Under the pieces are notes generated by a model. That model saw only the letters and a list, made by a program, of their open reading frames with translations. It ran no database searches and was not told the origin of the DNA. DNA of 64,000 nucleotides, from positions 186,001 to 250,000 of the forward strand of contig JANSWZ010000005.1 of the NCBI GenBank assembly GCA_024743215.1. The letters run 5' to 3'. How positions within the stretch are numbered: the first letter of the stretch is position 1; the number at the start of each line of letters is the position of its first letter. Source of the DNA: Alphaproteobacteria bacterium (lineage in GTDB: Bacteria > Pseudomonadota > Alphaproteobacteria > Rhizobiales > GCA-2746425). Shown one piece after another: positions 53,639 to 62,344 of this stretch. Both the position numbers and the translations under genes were made by a program.

Positions 53639-53648
53639 ATCGTGATTA

Positions 53649-54653
53649 TCAGTGGTTTGCGTTGATGGCTTGTGCAGCAGCAATTGCCTCTGCGCCGACA
53701 TCACCTTCAAACTGGGTCCAGACCGGCTTCATGGCTTCAACCCAGGCTGCACGCTGATCAGCATCCAACTGGCGCACTTCGCCACCGGCGGCGATGATGG
53801 ACTGTTTGGCCCCTTCATTGACAGCGGTGGATTCGGCATTCCGAAGCACGGTGACCTCATTCAGGATGGTCAGGAACTGGTCCCGGATCTCGGGGTCCAA
53901 ACCATCTAGCCAATCGACACTGGCCACAACCATATAGTCGATGATGCCGTGATTGGTTTCTGTAATGCCGTCCTGTACTTCAAAGAATTTTCGACCGAAA
54001 ATATTGGACCAGGTGTTTTCCTGGCCGTCGACAACACCTTGTTGCAGAGCGCCATAAACTTCGGCAAAGGCCATCTTTTGCGGGCTGCCGCCAATGGCTT
54101 CCATCTGTGCCACAAGCACGTCAGATGGCTGCACGCGGAATTTCAGGCCTTCTGCATCCGTTGGCAGAATCAAAGGCTTGTTGGCAGACATCTGCTTCAT
54201 GCCATTGTGCCAGAATTCCAGACCCTGCAGACCACGGCGCTGCATGTCATTTTTCATGGCCTGACCGGTTTCAGAGTTTTGGAACTCATCCACTGCATTG
54301 ATGTTCTTGAACATGAAAGGCAGATCGAAGATGCGGTATTTCTTGGTGAATTTTTCAAACAGCGACAGCGATGGTGCTGCTAGTTGAACATCGCCCTGGA
54401 GCATGGCTTCCAGAACTTTTTCATCGGTGTAAAGGGTCGAGCTTGGAAAGACTTCCATGCAGGCCTTACCGTTCATTTCGGCGTTGACACGTTCGGCCAG
54501 CAAAGTGGCGGCGATGCCTTTGGGGTGTTTGTCAGTGTTGGTGACGTGGCTGAACTTGATGACGATTTCGCCATCTTCACAGTTGGCCAGTGCACCGGTT
54601 GTGGCAACAGCCATAATTGCAGCGGCAGCCGCTGCGGTTTTCAGGAAACGCAT
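53649..54653 (-). CDS. dctP: TRAP transporter solute-binding protein
   Basis: Periplasmic binding protein of the dctPQM system. Signal peptide FLKTAAAAAAIMAVATTGALA, mature start NCEDGEIVIKFSHVTN. Family features: HPKGIAATLLAERVN, the ligand-carboxylate arginine in LKFRVQPSDVL, and QENTWSNIF. The C4-dicarboxylate group is suggested by these and by the dctBD genes beside it. 334 aa; GGGAGGA lies upstream. I looked for a -24/-12 sigma-54 promoter (GG-N10-GC) within about 190 nt upstream and did not find a good one by eye. Confidence 0.94.
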   Translation of the reverse strand: MRFLKTAAAAAAIMAVATTGALANCEDGEIVIKFSHVTNTDKHPKGIAATLLAERVNAEMNGKACMEVFPSSTLYTDEKVLEAMLQGDVQLAAPSLSLFEKFTKKYRIFDLPFMFKNINAVDEFQNSETGQAMKNDMQRRGLQGLEFWHNGMKQMSANKPLILPTDAEGLKFRVQPSDVLVAQMEAIGGSPQKMAFAEVYGALQQGVVDGQENTWSNIFGRKFFEVQDGITETNHGIIDYMVVASVDWLDGLDPEIRDQFLTILNEVTVLRNAESTAVNEGAKQSIIAAGGEVRQLDADQRAAWVEAMKPVWTQFEGDVGAEAIAAAQAINANH

Positions 54654-54903
54654 GAATATCCTCCCTAGCGTTTGAATCTGTCAGACACATTCCAGAAGCT
54701 GAAATCTCACAGAAGCACAGTTTGGCTTAGCGCCATGCCTTAACGACTTTTGGAATATGTGCTGTCGGCTTTGCACAATTTCTGGGCAATGCCTTCAAGG
54801 CCAAAATGGCCGGCAGCCCGTGTTTTCTTCAAATTTTGGGATGCGATGGGTGGAAATGGGTACATTGGAGGCTTCAAGCTATCCGTTTTTCTACCCATTG
54901 GCG

Positions 54904-56262
54904 CTATTCTGGCAAATTCTCGTTGCTCGCCACGCCAAAATCTTCCCGGTTCAGGCTGTATTTCTGCATTTTTTCGTAAAGTGATTTTCGCGACAGGCCC
55001 AGCGCTTCATAGGTTTCTTTCAGGCGGCCATTATGGGTTGTGAGCGCAGTGGCGATTGCGTTGCGTTCAAAGCCGGAAACTCGATCTGACAGGGTTTCAG
55101 TCTGATCTGGCGCGGTTTGCACAAAATCAAGATCAAGGCCAAGTGCGTATCTGTCTGCTGCATTACGCAACTCACGCACATTTCCGGGCCAGTCCCGCTC
55201 TGCAACCGAGACAAGCAGGAAGGGCGGAATGGGTGGTGGTGTGCTTTTGTAGCGTGCGGCAGCCTCGCTGACCAATTGTGTAAACAGCGGCGGGATATCT
55301 TCCCGTCGTTCCGCCAGCTTTGGCATGCGCAGGGTCACCACATTGAGACGATAGAGCAGATCGCTACGGAAACGACCCGCTTCGGCTTCATTTTCCAGAT
55401 CGAGTTTGCTGGCTGCAATAAAGCGAACATTCAACGGAACCGGGTCATTGGAGCCAAGGCGCATGATGCTGCGATCCTGAACCACGCGCAGCAACTTGAC
55501 CTGGAGCGCCATGGGCATGCTTTCAATCTCGTCCAGAAAAATCGTGCCGCCGCGCGCATGTTCGAATTTGCCATAGCGCGACCGGGTGGCGCCAGGAAAG
55601 GCCCCGGCTTCGTGGCCGAACAATTCACTTTCGATCAGATCCGCGGGAAGGGCGGCGCAGTTAATGGCAACAAAGGGTGCATCGGTCCGCTCGCTGATCG
55701 CGTGCAGCGCGCGCGCAGCCACTTCCTTGCCGGTGCCGGTCTCACCAACCAGAAGAACGTCTGCGTCGGTTTGCGCAACCGCCCTGATTTGCTGGCGCAA
55801 TTGGACCATGGTTTTGGTGCGGCCCATAAGACGGGCTTCCAGACGGTCGCGCCCGCCGACCGCAGATCGTAAATGCCGGTTTTCCAGTGTCAGGCGGCGC
55901 TTATCAAGGGCGCGGCGCGCAACTTCGACGAGATGGTTTGTGGCAAAGGGTTTTTCGATAAAATCATAGGCACCACGGCGCATGGTATCCACGGCTAATG
56001 CCACGTCGCCGTGGCCGGTAATCAGCACGATGGGCAGTTCGGCATCAATCTCGAGGGCTTTTTGCATCAGCGTCAGCCCGTCCATCTTTGGCATGCGGAT
56101 GTCGGACATTAAAATGCCGGGAAAGCTGCGGTCGAGCAGATCCAATGCAAGGGTTGCTTCGGGCAAGCAAATGACTTTGAGATCTGCCAGTTCCAGTGTC
56201 TGTTTGGCAGCAAGCCGCAAGTGCTCCTCATCATCGACAAACAGGATGGTTGGCTCATTCAT
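54904..56262 (-). CDS. dctD: Sigma-54-dependent response regulator (DctD type)
   Basis: Activator of dicarboxylate transport genes. A receiver domain with TILFVDDEEH and the phosphorylated Asp in MSDIRMPKMDG; an AAA+ domain with Walker A GETGTGKEVAARALH, ELFGHEAGAFPGATRSRYG and Walker B TIFLDEIESMPM; a Fis-type helix-turn-helix at the end (LKETYEALGLSRKSLYEKM). 452 aa. The sigma-54 contact loop, usually GAFTGA, reads GAFPGA here (residues 220-225, DNA 55588-55605). It starts inside the dctB stop (ATGA overlap) and is followed by the dctPQM operon it probably controls. Confidence 0.93.
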   Translation of the reverse strand: MNEPTILFVDDEEHLRLAAKQTLELADLKVICLPEATLALDLLDRSFPGILMSDIRMPKMDGLTLMQKALEIDAELPIVLITGHGDVALAVDTMRRGAYDFIEKPFATNHLVEVARRALDKRRLTLENRHLRSAVGGRDRLEARLMGRTKTMVQLRQQIRAVAQTDADVLLVGETGTGKEVAARALHAISERTDAPFVAINCAALPADLIESELFGHEAGAFPGATRSRYGKFEHARGGTIFLDEIESMPMALQVKLLRVVQDRSIMRLGSNDPVPLNVRFIAASKLDLENEAEAGRFRSDLLYRLNVVTLRMPKLAERREDIPPLFTQLVSEAAARYKSTPPPIPPFLLVSVAERDWPGNVRELRNAADRYALGLDLDFVQTAPDQTETLSDRVSGFERNAIATALTTHNGRLKETYEALGLSRKSLYEKMQKYSLNREDFGVASNENLPE

Positions 56263-58109
56263 TCTGCAGCCTCTTCCGTCATTTGGTCTGCGGTCGCCAG
56301 ATCAATGGTGAAAACGGCACCTCCATCGGGATGATTGTCGGCTAACAGATGTCCGCCAAAATCGCGGATGATGTTGTAGGAAATGGACAGCCCCAAACCA
56401 AGGCCCTCGCCGGGGCTCTTGGTGGTAAAGAAGGGATCGAAAATCTGACTTTTTGTATCAGCATCCAGCCCTGATCCGTGATCCCGGACATTGATGCGAA
56501 CCCGGTCAGATATTTCCTCAATGGTCAGGTGAATATCCGTTTCGCGATCACTGTCCACACTGGCATCCAGCGCATTGGAAATGAGATTGACAAGTACCTG
56601 CTGCAGGCGCACGCGCCCGCCCATGATCCTGATGTCTTTGGCAGGCGGGGCAAAGGCGATGTTTGTATGTCGGTCGCGCAGCTTTGCAGACAGAATGGCC
56701 AGTGCATCATTGATGACCGGCAGCAGCGACACAGGCCCGATCTTTTCCTGTGGGCGTCTTGCAAAATTGCGCAGATGCTTGCTGATGGCGGCCATGCGGT
56801 CTGCCATTTGCGAAATGCGGCCCACATTGTCACGAGCCTCATCAACCCGGTCGCGATCCAGATAGGTGGCTGCATTGTCGGCATAGGTTTTGACAGCGGC
56901 CAAGGGCTGATTGAATTCATGGGAGAGCGCTGCCGACATCTGCCCCAAAGCGGCCAGTTTGCCGGCCTGTACCAGTTCTGACTGGGTTTTTCGCAATTGC
57001 CGTTCGGCCTGTTTGCGTTCTTCAACCTCCTGCAACAATTGGGTGTTCACCTGGTTCAGGTCGGCAGTACGCTCGGCAACACGGTTTTCCAGCAATTCCC
57101 GGGCGGCATGCTGGGCTGCAATGCGCTCAACCAGACGCGCACGCCGAAGCAGCAGGAAGGCGGTGAGAAGTATTGTCAGCAAGAGCACAAGAACGGCTAT
57201 GACGATGACAGTTATGGCCTGGGTGCGTGCAGCGGCTGTTGGCGTCAGAATATGGACCTCCCAACCAGCCTCCGGCATGGCCATGGCATTGGCAACGAAA
57301 TGTTTTTCCGTTTCGTCGATACCGATGGTGAAATGTTCAGCACCCCGACTGCCAATGGGTTTGCGTTGCAGATTCAGACGGCCAAGCTGATCTATGGGGT
57401 ATTGCCGGAACGCCTTGATTTCATCAAGGGTGGCTGGTTGCAAAGGTTGCAGACTTTGAAAGTGCCAGTCTGATCGGCTGGACATGAAAATAATGCCAAA
57501 CTGGTCGGTCACCAGAATGTCACTGTCAGCGCCCCGCCAGTCTGCTTCCAGCGCATCGACAGCAATCTTGACCGTTACCACCCCTGCTATCTGACCCTGC
57601 AGTCTGATGGGGGCAGAAAAATAGTAACCGCGTTTCAAGGAGGCTGTTCCAAGTGCAAAGAACCGGCCGAGATTGCCTTCAACGGCTTGCTGAAAGTAAG
57701 GCCGATAAACGTAGCTGAGGCCCACAAAGGAATGAGGTTGGTCAAAATTGCTGGCAGCCCATGTGTAGCCCTTTGCGTCAATGACATAGATATCGGACGC
57801 TCCGACATCTTCTGCGATCTGCTTCAGTTCCAGATTGACTGAACTGGCCAGACCCGGATTGGATGTGTCGCTGAGCAGCGCTTTGATAGACGGTTTTTCA
57901 GCGATCAGAGACGGCAGGGGTTCATAGCGGTTCAGTGCGCCGCGCAGGCCTGCCACGGCCAGGCGCAAAGTGCCCTGGGCCTGCTCGGCAGACCGGATTT
58001 GAAAACTCCGCTCCACAAGTGAAAATCCGGCACTGCCAACGGCGATTGACAGAAGGACGGCCAATGCAAGCCAAAGGCCAAGGAGCCTGGATTTAGCTGT
58101 ATGTGTCAT
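56259..58109 (-). CDS. dctB: C4-dicarboxylate sensor histidine kinase (DctB type)
   Basis: Membrane sensor kinase of 616 aa. First helix near residue 10-30 (LLGLWLALAVLLSIAVGSAGF), a periplasmic PAS-like domain with IYVIDAKGYTWAASNFDQ, the second helix ITVIVIAVLVLLLTILLTAFLL (about 300-322), a coiled coil, then the HisKA box ALSHEFNQPLAAVKTYAD and HATPase with DHGSGLDADTKSQIFDPFFTTK (parts) and LGLGLSISYNI. All kinase motifs are intact. It heads the dctB-dctD pair, overlapping dctD by 4 bp. Confidence 0.93.
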   Translation of the reverse strand: MTHTAKSRLLGLWLALAVLLSIAVGSAGFSLVERSFQIRSAEQAQGTLRLAVAGLRGALNRYEPLPSLIAEKPSIKALLSDTSNPGLASSVNLELKQIAEDVGASDIYVIDAKGYTWAASNFDQPHSFVGLSYVYRPYFQQAVEGNLGRFFALGTASLKRGYYFSAPIRLQGQIAGVVTVKIAVDALEADWRGADSDILVTDQFGIIFMSSRSDWHFQSLQPLQPATLDEIKAFRQYPIDQLGRLNLQRKPIGSRGAEHFTIGIDETEKHFVANAMAMPEAGWEVHILTPTAAARTQAITVIVIAVLVLLLTILLTAFLLLRRARLVERIAAQHAARELLENRVAERTADLNQVNTQLLQEVEERKQAERQLRKTQSELVQAGKLAALGQMSAALSHEFNQPLAAVKTYADNAATYLDRDRVDEARDNVGRISQMADRMAAISKHLRNFARRPQEKIGPVSLLPVINDALAILSAKLRDRHTNIAFAPPAKDIRIMGGRVRLQQVLVNLISNALDASVDSDRETDIHLTIEEISDRVRINVRDHGSGLDADTKSQIFDPFFTTKSPGEGLGLGLSISYNIIRDFGGHLLADNHPDGGAVFTIDLATADQMTEEAAE

Positions 58110-58167
58110 GACGTCACTATGGAATCATTCTTGTCTTTTGCACAGATGGCAGCGGTGGACCGGTAGG

Positions 58168-59058
58168 TCAGACATATTTGCGCCAATTGTGCTGCTCTTT
58201 GAAGCCAAGCATGTCGCGGATCTTGCGGTTTGAATAGAGCGCTTCCTCGTCTTCCAGTTCTCGGGTCAAAGGCACATTCGGGAAGAAGCGTTTGACGATT
58301 TCCGCGCTTGGAATATCAACTGAATTGTTGTTGTTGCCCGCGTTGAAGACCTGATAGCCAAGGCCGTCTTTTTCCAGGCACAGATCAACAATCTGACCCA
58401 GATCGCGCGCATCGATATAGCAGAAAATATTGCGGCGACGCTGGATCGGGTTTTCAAAGAAGCCGGGAAAGCGATCATATTCATGGGGCTCAATCACATT
58501 GCCGATGCGCAGGGCATAAATGTCGAAACCGGAACGGCGTTGAAAGGCGCGGGCTGTGTCTTCATTGACCACTTTGGACAGGCCATAGCTGTCCATGGGA
58601 TTAACCTCATAATCTTCATCCACTGGCAGATAATCCAGATCAACCTCGCCATCAGCAAAGCAGATGCCATAGGTGGTTTCTGATGAAGCGATGACAATTT
58701 TGGGAATGCCGAGTTTTACGGCAGCTTCGATAACATTGTAGGTGCCAATGGTGTTGACGCGAAATGTCTCATTATCCGGGTTGATCAGAATGCGCGGAAC
58801 CGCTGCGAAATGAACCACTGCATCAAATTTCGGGACACCTGTTCCCGGCTGCAATTCACCAAAATTGGCATAGGAGGTCATGGCGTTAAACATCTCGCCG
58901 GACTGGGTGATGTCGGCGATCAGATTGTCGACGCCGGGATGATCCAACGGTTTCAGATCGACATTGAGAACTTTGTGGCCTTGATCCAGCAGATAGGGCA
59001 CGACATGCTTGCCGGCTTTGCCAGAGCCACCGGTGAAGAGAATTCGTTTGGCTGTCAT
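58168..59058 (-). CDS. NAD-dependent epimerase/dehydratase
   Basis: Extended SDR. The N-terminal cofactor motif is RILFTGGSGKAGKHVVPYLL; the catalytic Tyr/Lys is in SYGLSKVVNED, with SSETTYG supplying the Ser/Thr. The middle DAVVHFAAVPRI is family-like. The start is the ATG at 59058 with CAGGATAA upstream (296 aa). It resembles uronate dehydrogenase or nucleotide-sugar epimerases; the actual substrate is unknown. It begins 4 nt after the Crp/Fnr regulator gene, in the same direction, so they form an operon. Confidence 0.88.
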   Translation of the reverse strand: MTAKRILFTGGSGKAGKHVVPYLLDQGHKVLNVDLKPLDHPGVDNLIADITQSGEMFNAMTSYANFGELQPGTGVPKFDAVVHFAAVPRILINPDNETFRVNTIGTYNVIEAAVKLGIPKIVIASSETTYGICFADGEVDLDYLPVDEDYEVNPMDSYGLSKVVNEDTARAFQRRSGFDIYALRIGNVIEPHEYDRFPGFFENPIQRRRNIFCYIDARDLGQIVDLCLEKDGLGYQVFNAGNNNNSVDIPSAEIVKRFFPNVPLTRELEDEEALYSNRKIRDMLGFKEQHNWRKYV

Positions 59059-59062
59059 GGTG

Positions 59063-59665
59063 TTATCCTGTGGTTGAAACTTTCGTTGAAGACACGTGAT
59101 ATCTGCCACGCCTGGTTTTGACCAGCCTGCCTTCTTTGGTCAATTGAGACAGGGCCCGATAGGTGGCTTCATGGGTGAGGCCGATTTCAGCAGCCATCGT
59201 TATCACACTGCCCGTCAGCAACCCATCTGCAACGGCGGCATAAACGCGCTGCGAAGCGTTCTTGATGGAGCGCAACTCCAGCCGGCGGCGATGGGTCTGT
59301 ATCTCCCCGGCAAAACGGGCGGAAAGAGCGAATGCAAAGAGGGAGTTCTGCCGCATGGTTTTGAGGATTTGGATTTTGCTCATTGCGATCAATTCACTGG
59401 CCTCACAGGCAACAGCATCACAATGGTAGTTTCCGGAAAACAATGACGCTTCCGCAAAGGTCTGACCGCCATAGGCATTGTGAATGACAATCCCGTCTCC
59501 AGCTTCTGTATGGCGCAGCAATTGAATGTGTCCTGTACGAAGAAAATACAGGAAGGACGGTGGATCCGACTGGCGAAACAATACTTCTCCCTTGCGCAGG
59601 TTTTTTGGTTTCAGAGCCAGTTGGGGAAGCGTGTTGAATGGGATGGGTAACATGCTTTTCATCAT
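59063..59665 (-). CDS. Crp/Fnr-family transcriptional regulator
   Basis: A 200-aa regulator. The N-terminal cyclic-nucleotide-like beta roll is seen (KGEVLFRQSDPPSFLYFLRTGHIQLLR, GGQTFAEASLFSGNYHCDAVA), then a long helix and a winged helix-turn-helix (ITMAAEIGLTHEATYRALSQLTKEGRL). No N-terminal Cys cluster is present, so it is not an iron-sulfur FNR. Possible starts are ATG at 59665, 59662 and 59653. A 20-bp palindrome (59663-59682) covers the start region, suggesting autoregulation. It is cotranscribed with the epimerase gene. Confidence 0.88.
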   Translation of the reverse strand: MMKSMLPIPFNTLPQLALKPKNLRKGEVLFRQSDPPSFLYFLRTGHIQLLRHTEAGDGIVIHNAYGGQTFAEASLFSGNYHCDAVACEASELIAMSKIQILKTMRQNSLFAFALSARFAGEIQTHRRRLELRSIKNASQRVYAAVADGLLTGSVITMAAEIGLTHEATYRALSQLTKEGRLVKTRRGRYHVSSTKVSTTG

Positions 59666-59682
59666 ATGATTGAAATCATATG
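59663..59682. promoter_or_regulatory. Palindrome in the divergent regulator/His-rich-protein gap
   Basis: CATATGATT-GA-AATCATATG: 9-bp perfect arms around 2 nt. The core TGAT-N4-ATCA is the FNR/CRP-type half-site pattern (FNR box TTGAT-N4-ATCAA, 8 of 10 matching). It overlaps the start codon of the Crp/Fnr gene and lies about 50 nt upstream of the likely start point of the divergent gene. Confidence 0.65.
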
Positions 59683-59690
59683 GAAGCAAA

Positions 59691-59718
59691 TTGAACGACC
59701 CTATGCTGACACAATAAT
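59691..59718 (+). promoter_or_regulatory. Possible promoter of the His-rich protein gene
   Basis: TTGAAC (59691-59696), 16-nt spacer, AATAAT (59713-59718), 27 nt before the start codon. Match is moderate (4/6 and 5/6). It lies just downstream of the palindrome at 59663-59682. Confidence 0.4.
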
Positions 59719-59744
59719 GAAACCCTCTTCAGAAGGAATTCGTC

Positions 59745-60320
59745 ATGCGCTGGAAATTTATCGGTGTTGCCGCAGCAGGTGCCTTGATGCTGGTCACGGG
59801 CGGACTGGCTTTATCCATGGACAGTCATCAAGATCATGCTGATCACGCCGATCATGGGGCTACAGTCGCGAAGCTGCCGAGCGAAGGTGGGCAATCGGCG
59901 TTCGTTGCGATTGCGGAAATCGTGGCGTTGCTGGAAGCGGATCCGCAGACCGATTGGTCAAAAGTCAATATTGCTGCCCTACGCGCTCATCTGGTGGATA
60001 TGAATGAACTGACGCTGGCGGCGGAAGCTGAACAGGTGATGGAACATGGACGGGTGGAGTTCTCCATCCGTGGTGATGGGAAGACCCTGCGAGCCATTCA
60101 TGCGATGGTTCCTGCGCATGCAAGCGAGTTGGACAAAATGGCGCGTTGGGCGGTTTCCGCGCACACAACGCCTGACGGGGCGCTTCTCATCGTGACGCCT
60201 GAAAACAAGGATGATCTGGAGAAGGTCAGCGCCCTTGGTTTTTTCGGTCTTATGGCGACCGGTGCGCACCACCAACCGCATCATCTTGCCATGGCAAAAG
60301 GCACATTGCATGGGCATTAG
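59745..60320 (+). CDS. Exported His-rich protein of unknown function
   Basis: A 191-aa protein with a clear signal peptide (KFIGVAAAGALMLVTGGLALS). Right after it is a His/Asp cluster HQDHADHADHG, and near the C-terminus a second His cluster HHQPHHLAMAKGTLHGH. The middle part is predicted globular with pattern WSKVNIAALRAHLVDMNELTL. This looks like a periplasmic metal-binding protein, but I do not recognise a named family. AGAAGGAA lies upstream of the ATG. It is divergent from the Crp/Fnr regulator and ends 6 nt from the convergent flavoprotein gene. Confidence 0.8.
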   Translation: MRWKFIGVAAAGALMLVTGGLALSMDSHQDHADHADHGATVAKLPSEGGQSAFVAIAEIVALLEADPQTDWSKVNIAALRAHLVDMNELTLAAEAEQVMEHGRVEFSIRGDGKTLRAIHAMVPAHASELDKMARWAVSAHTTPDGALLIVTPENKDDLEKVSALGFFGLMATGAHHQPHHLAMAKGTLHGH

Positions 60321-60326
60321 AGCGGC

Positions 60327-61574
60327 TCAAAAGCGGCTAGGCGAAAACGGCTCCAGATTGAGTTTGGATGATTTGCCTTCAATCGCGTCTGCGATGATAT
60401 CTGCTGTAACGGGGCCCAGCGTCAGGCCCTGATGGCCATGGCCGAAGGCGCACCAGTGGTTTTTCTGGTCGGGCATTTCTCCGATGACAGGCATCATATC
60501 AGGCATGCAGGGGCGAATGCCCATCCAGGGTGTGGTTTCCAGACGGCGGCCCAAAGGGTGCAGCTTTCGTGCAATCGGTTCAGTCTGCTCCACTTGAACA
60601 GGTGAGGGCGGGGTCGCGAGCGAGGCAAACTCAGCGCCGGTTGTGAGCCGTATACCAGCCGCTTTGGGGGTCAACACATAACCATAGGCCTGATCTGCCA
60701 AGGTGGCGGTGAGTGGCGCATCCGGGTCTGGTTCAAAGTGAATGTGGTATCCACGTTTGAGACCAATCGGTGGCTTCAGGCCGAATTTTGCGCTGAGCAG
60801 TGCAGCATGTGCTCCCAGTGCATTGACCACATGCTTGCTTTCCAGAGGACGGTCCTTGCCGGGCACGCTATAGCCGGTCTGAGTCTTGGTCAGATCCATG
60901 GCATCTGCCGTTGCGAATTGGCCCCCCAGCTTTTTGAATTTCTTGAACAGTTTCAACAGCAATGCGTGCGGATCACTGACGATCACTGATTGATAATACT
61001 GGGTGACAGCGCAAAATTCCGGAGCGATGTGGGGCAGGACCTGCCGGATGGCCTCAGTTCCTTCCAGATGGGTCAGTGGAAGATTGAAGCGCTGGGCCAT
61101 GATATCGGCTTCACGGCGTGCAGCTTCAAAGGCACGCCTGGAGCGATAACCATCCACAATGCCATCCGGCGACATCAGGTCCTTTGCATCCGTCCCCTCC
61201 ATGGCCCGCTCATAGGTCACCATGCAGCGTTCAATCAGCGTTGCGTAGGGCGTAGCCAAGGCATAGTGCCGGGCCTTTGACGAATGCCACCAATAGCGGG
61301 TCAGAAAAGGCAGCATTGCGGGTATGGAAGGCCAATGCAGGCGCGCCGCGGTGTTACGGCCCAATACAGTGCTGATCAGCGTGATTATGTTGCGCGGCAT
61401 GGCGTAGGGCAAAACCGCTTCACGCTGAATAACGCCGCTATTGCCAAAGGATGCACCAAGGCCTGGCTCCTGACGGTCGATCAGGATTGTGCCGATGCCG
61501 CGCCGCTGCAGCTCCAGCGCCGTTGAAACGCCGACAATACCGGCACCCAGGACCAGAACCTCAGCCTTTTGCAT
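60327..61574 (-). CDS. FAD-dependent D-amino-acid-dehydrogenase-like oxidoreductase (DadA family)
   Basis: Flavoprotein of the DAO superfamily. The FAD-binding Rossmann start is VLVLGAGIVGVSTALELQRRG, with the DadA-like GLGASFGNSG and the C-terminal FGHGHQGLTLGPVTADIIAD. 415 aa, the normal length. It likely oxidises a D-amino acid, hydroxyproline or sarcosine-like amine; the substrate is uncertain. It begins 2 nt downstream of the dipeptide ABC ATPase gene in the same direction, so uptake and oxidation are linked. Confidence 0.9.
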   Translation of the reverse strand: MQKAEVLVLGAGIVGVSTALELQRRGIGTILIDRQEPGLGASFGNSGVIQREAVLPYAMPRNIITLISTVLGRNTAARLHWPSIPAMLPFLTRYWWHSSKARHYALATPYATLIERCMVTYERAMEGTDAKDLMSPDGIVDGYRSRRAFEAARREADIMAQRFNLPLTHLEGTEAIRQVLPHIAPEFCAVTQYYQSVIVSDPHALLLKLFKKFKKLGGQFATADAMDLTKTQTGYSVPGKDRPLESKHVVNALGAHAALLSAKFGLKPPIGLKRGYHIHFEPDPDAPLTATLADQAYGYVLTPKAAGIRLTTGAEFASLATPPSPVQVEQTEPIARKLHPLGRRLETTPWMGIRPCMPDMMPVIGEMPDQKNHWCAFGHGHQGLTLGPVTADIIADAIEGKSSKLNLEPFSPSRF

Positions 61575-61576
61575 GA

Positions 61577-62344
61577 TTACTGCGCTGCCTCAGACGGTGT
61601 GAAACCCAGCGAGCTTGCCAACAGATGCTGGGTGTATTCGTGGCTCGCATTTTGCGCTCGCATATCTTCCACCGACAGAATTTCAACAATGTGACCATTT
61701 TGCATGACGGCCATGCGACTGCACATATGGCTGACAACGGACAGATCGTGGCTGACCATCAGAAAGGTCAGGCCGCGCTTGGCCCGCAGATCGGTGAGCA
61801 GATTGAGAATTTCAGCCTGAACTGACACATCCAACGCAGAAGTTGGTTCGTCCAAAAGCAAAATGCGCGGTTCCGGTGCCAAAGCACGGGCGATAGCCAC
61901 GCGTTGGCGCTGACCACCGGACAATTGATGTGGATAGCGAAAGCGGAATGAAGGGCCAAGTCCGACATCGAGCAGCAGTTTTTCAATACGCTCTTCAACA
62001 TTGTTGAAGCCATGCAGGGACAGGGTTTCGCTCAATACCTGATCGACGGTGTGGCGCGGATGCAGGGATGCGTAGGGATCCTGAAACACCATTTGTACGG
62101 TTTTGTAAAACTCGCTGTCACGGGTCGGACCCAGTGCCTTGCCATCAATGGTGATGGTGCCACTCCAGGTTTGGGCCAGGCCGGTGATGGCGCGCAAAAT
62201 GGTGGATTTGCCGGAGCCGGATTCACCAACCAGCCCAAAGCTTTCGCCCAGCGGCACCGCGAAATTGGCGTTCTTTACCGCATCAACGCGGTTTGCGCCG
62301 TGACCGAACCAGACATCCACATTTTTCAGAATGATTCCGCTCAT
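61577..62344 (-). CDS. Dipeptide-type ABC ATPase (DppF-like)
   Basis: Second nucleotide-binding subunit. Walker A GESGSGKSTILRAITGLAQ, signature LSGGQRQRVAIARAL, Walker B ILLLDEPTSALDVSVQAE. 255 aa, shorter than the usual DppF of about 320 aa because the C-terminal oligopeptide domain is reduced. Its start overlaps the stop of the partner ATPase gene (ATGA). Confidence 0.93.
   Translation of the reverse strand: MSGIILKNVDVWFGHGANRVDAVKNANFAVPLGESFGLVGESGSGKSTILRAITGLAQTWSGTITIDGKALGPTRDSEFYKTVQMVFQDPYASLHPRHTVDQVLSETLSLHGFNNVEERIEKLLLDVGLGPSFRFRYPHQLSGGQRQRVAIARALAPEPRILLLDEPTSALDVSVQAEILNLLTDLRAKRGLTFLMVSHDLSVVSHMCSRMAVMQNGHIVEILSVEDMRAQNASHEYTQHLLASSLGFTPSEAAQ

Noticed and set aside
54654-54903. 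Sigma-54 (-24/-12) promoter upstream of dctP
   Set aside because: Expected from the DctB/DctD genes next door, but no GG-N10-GC pair with good flanks was found on the minus strand by eye.
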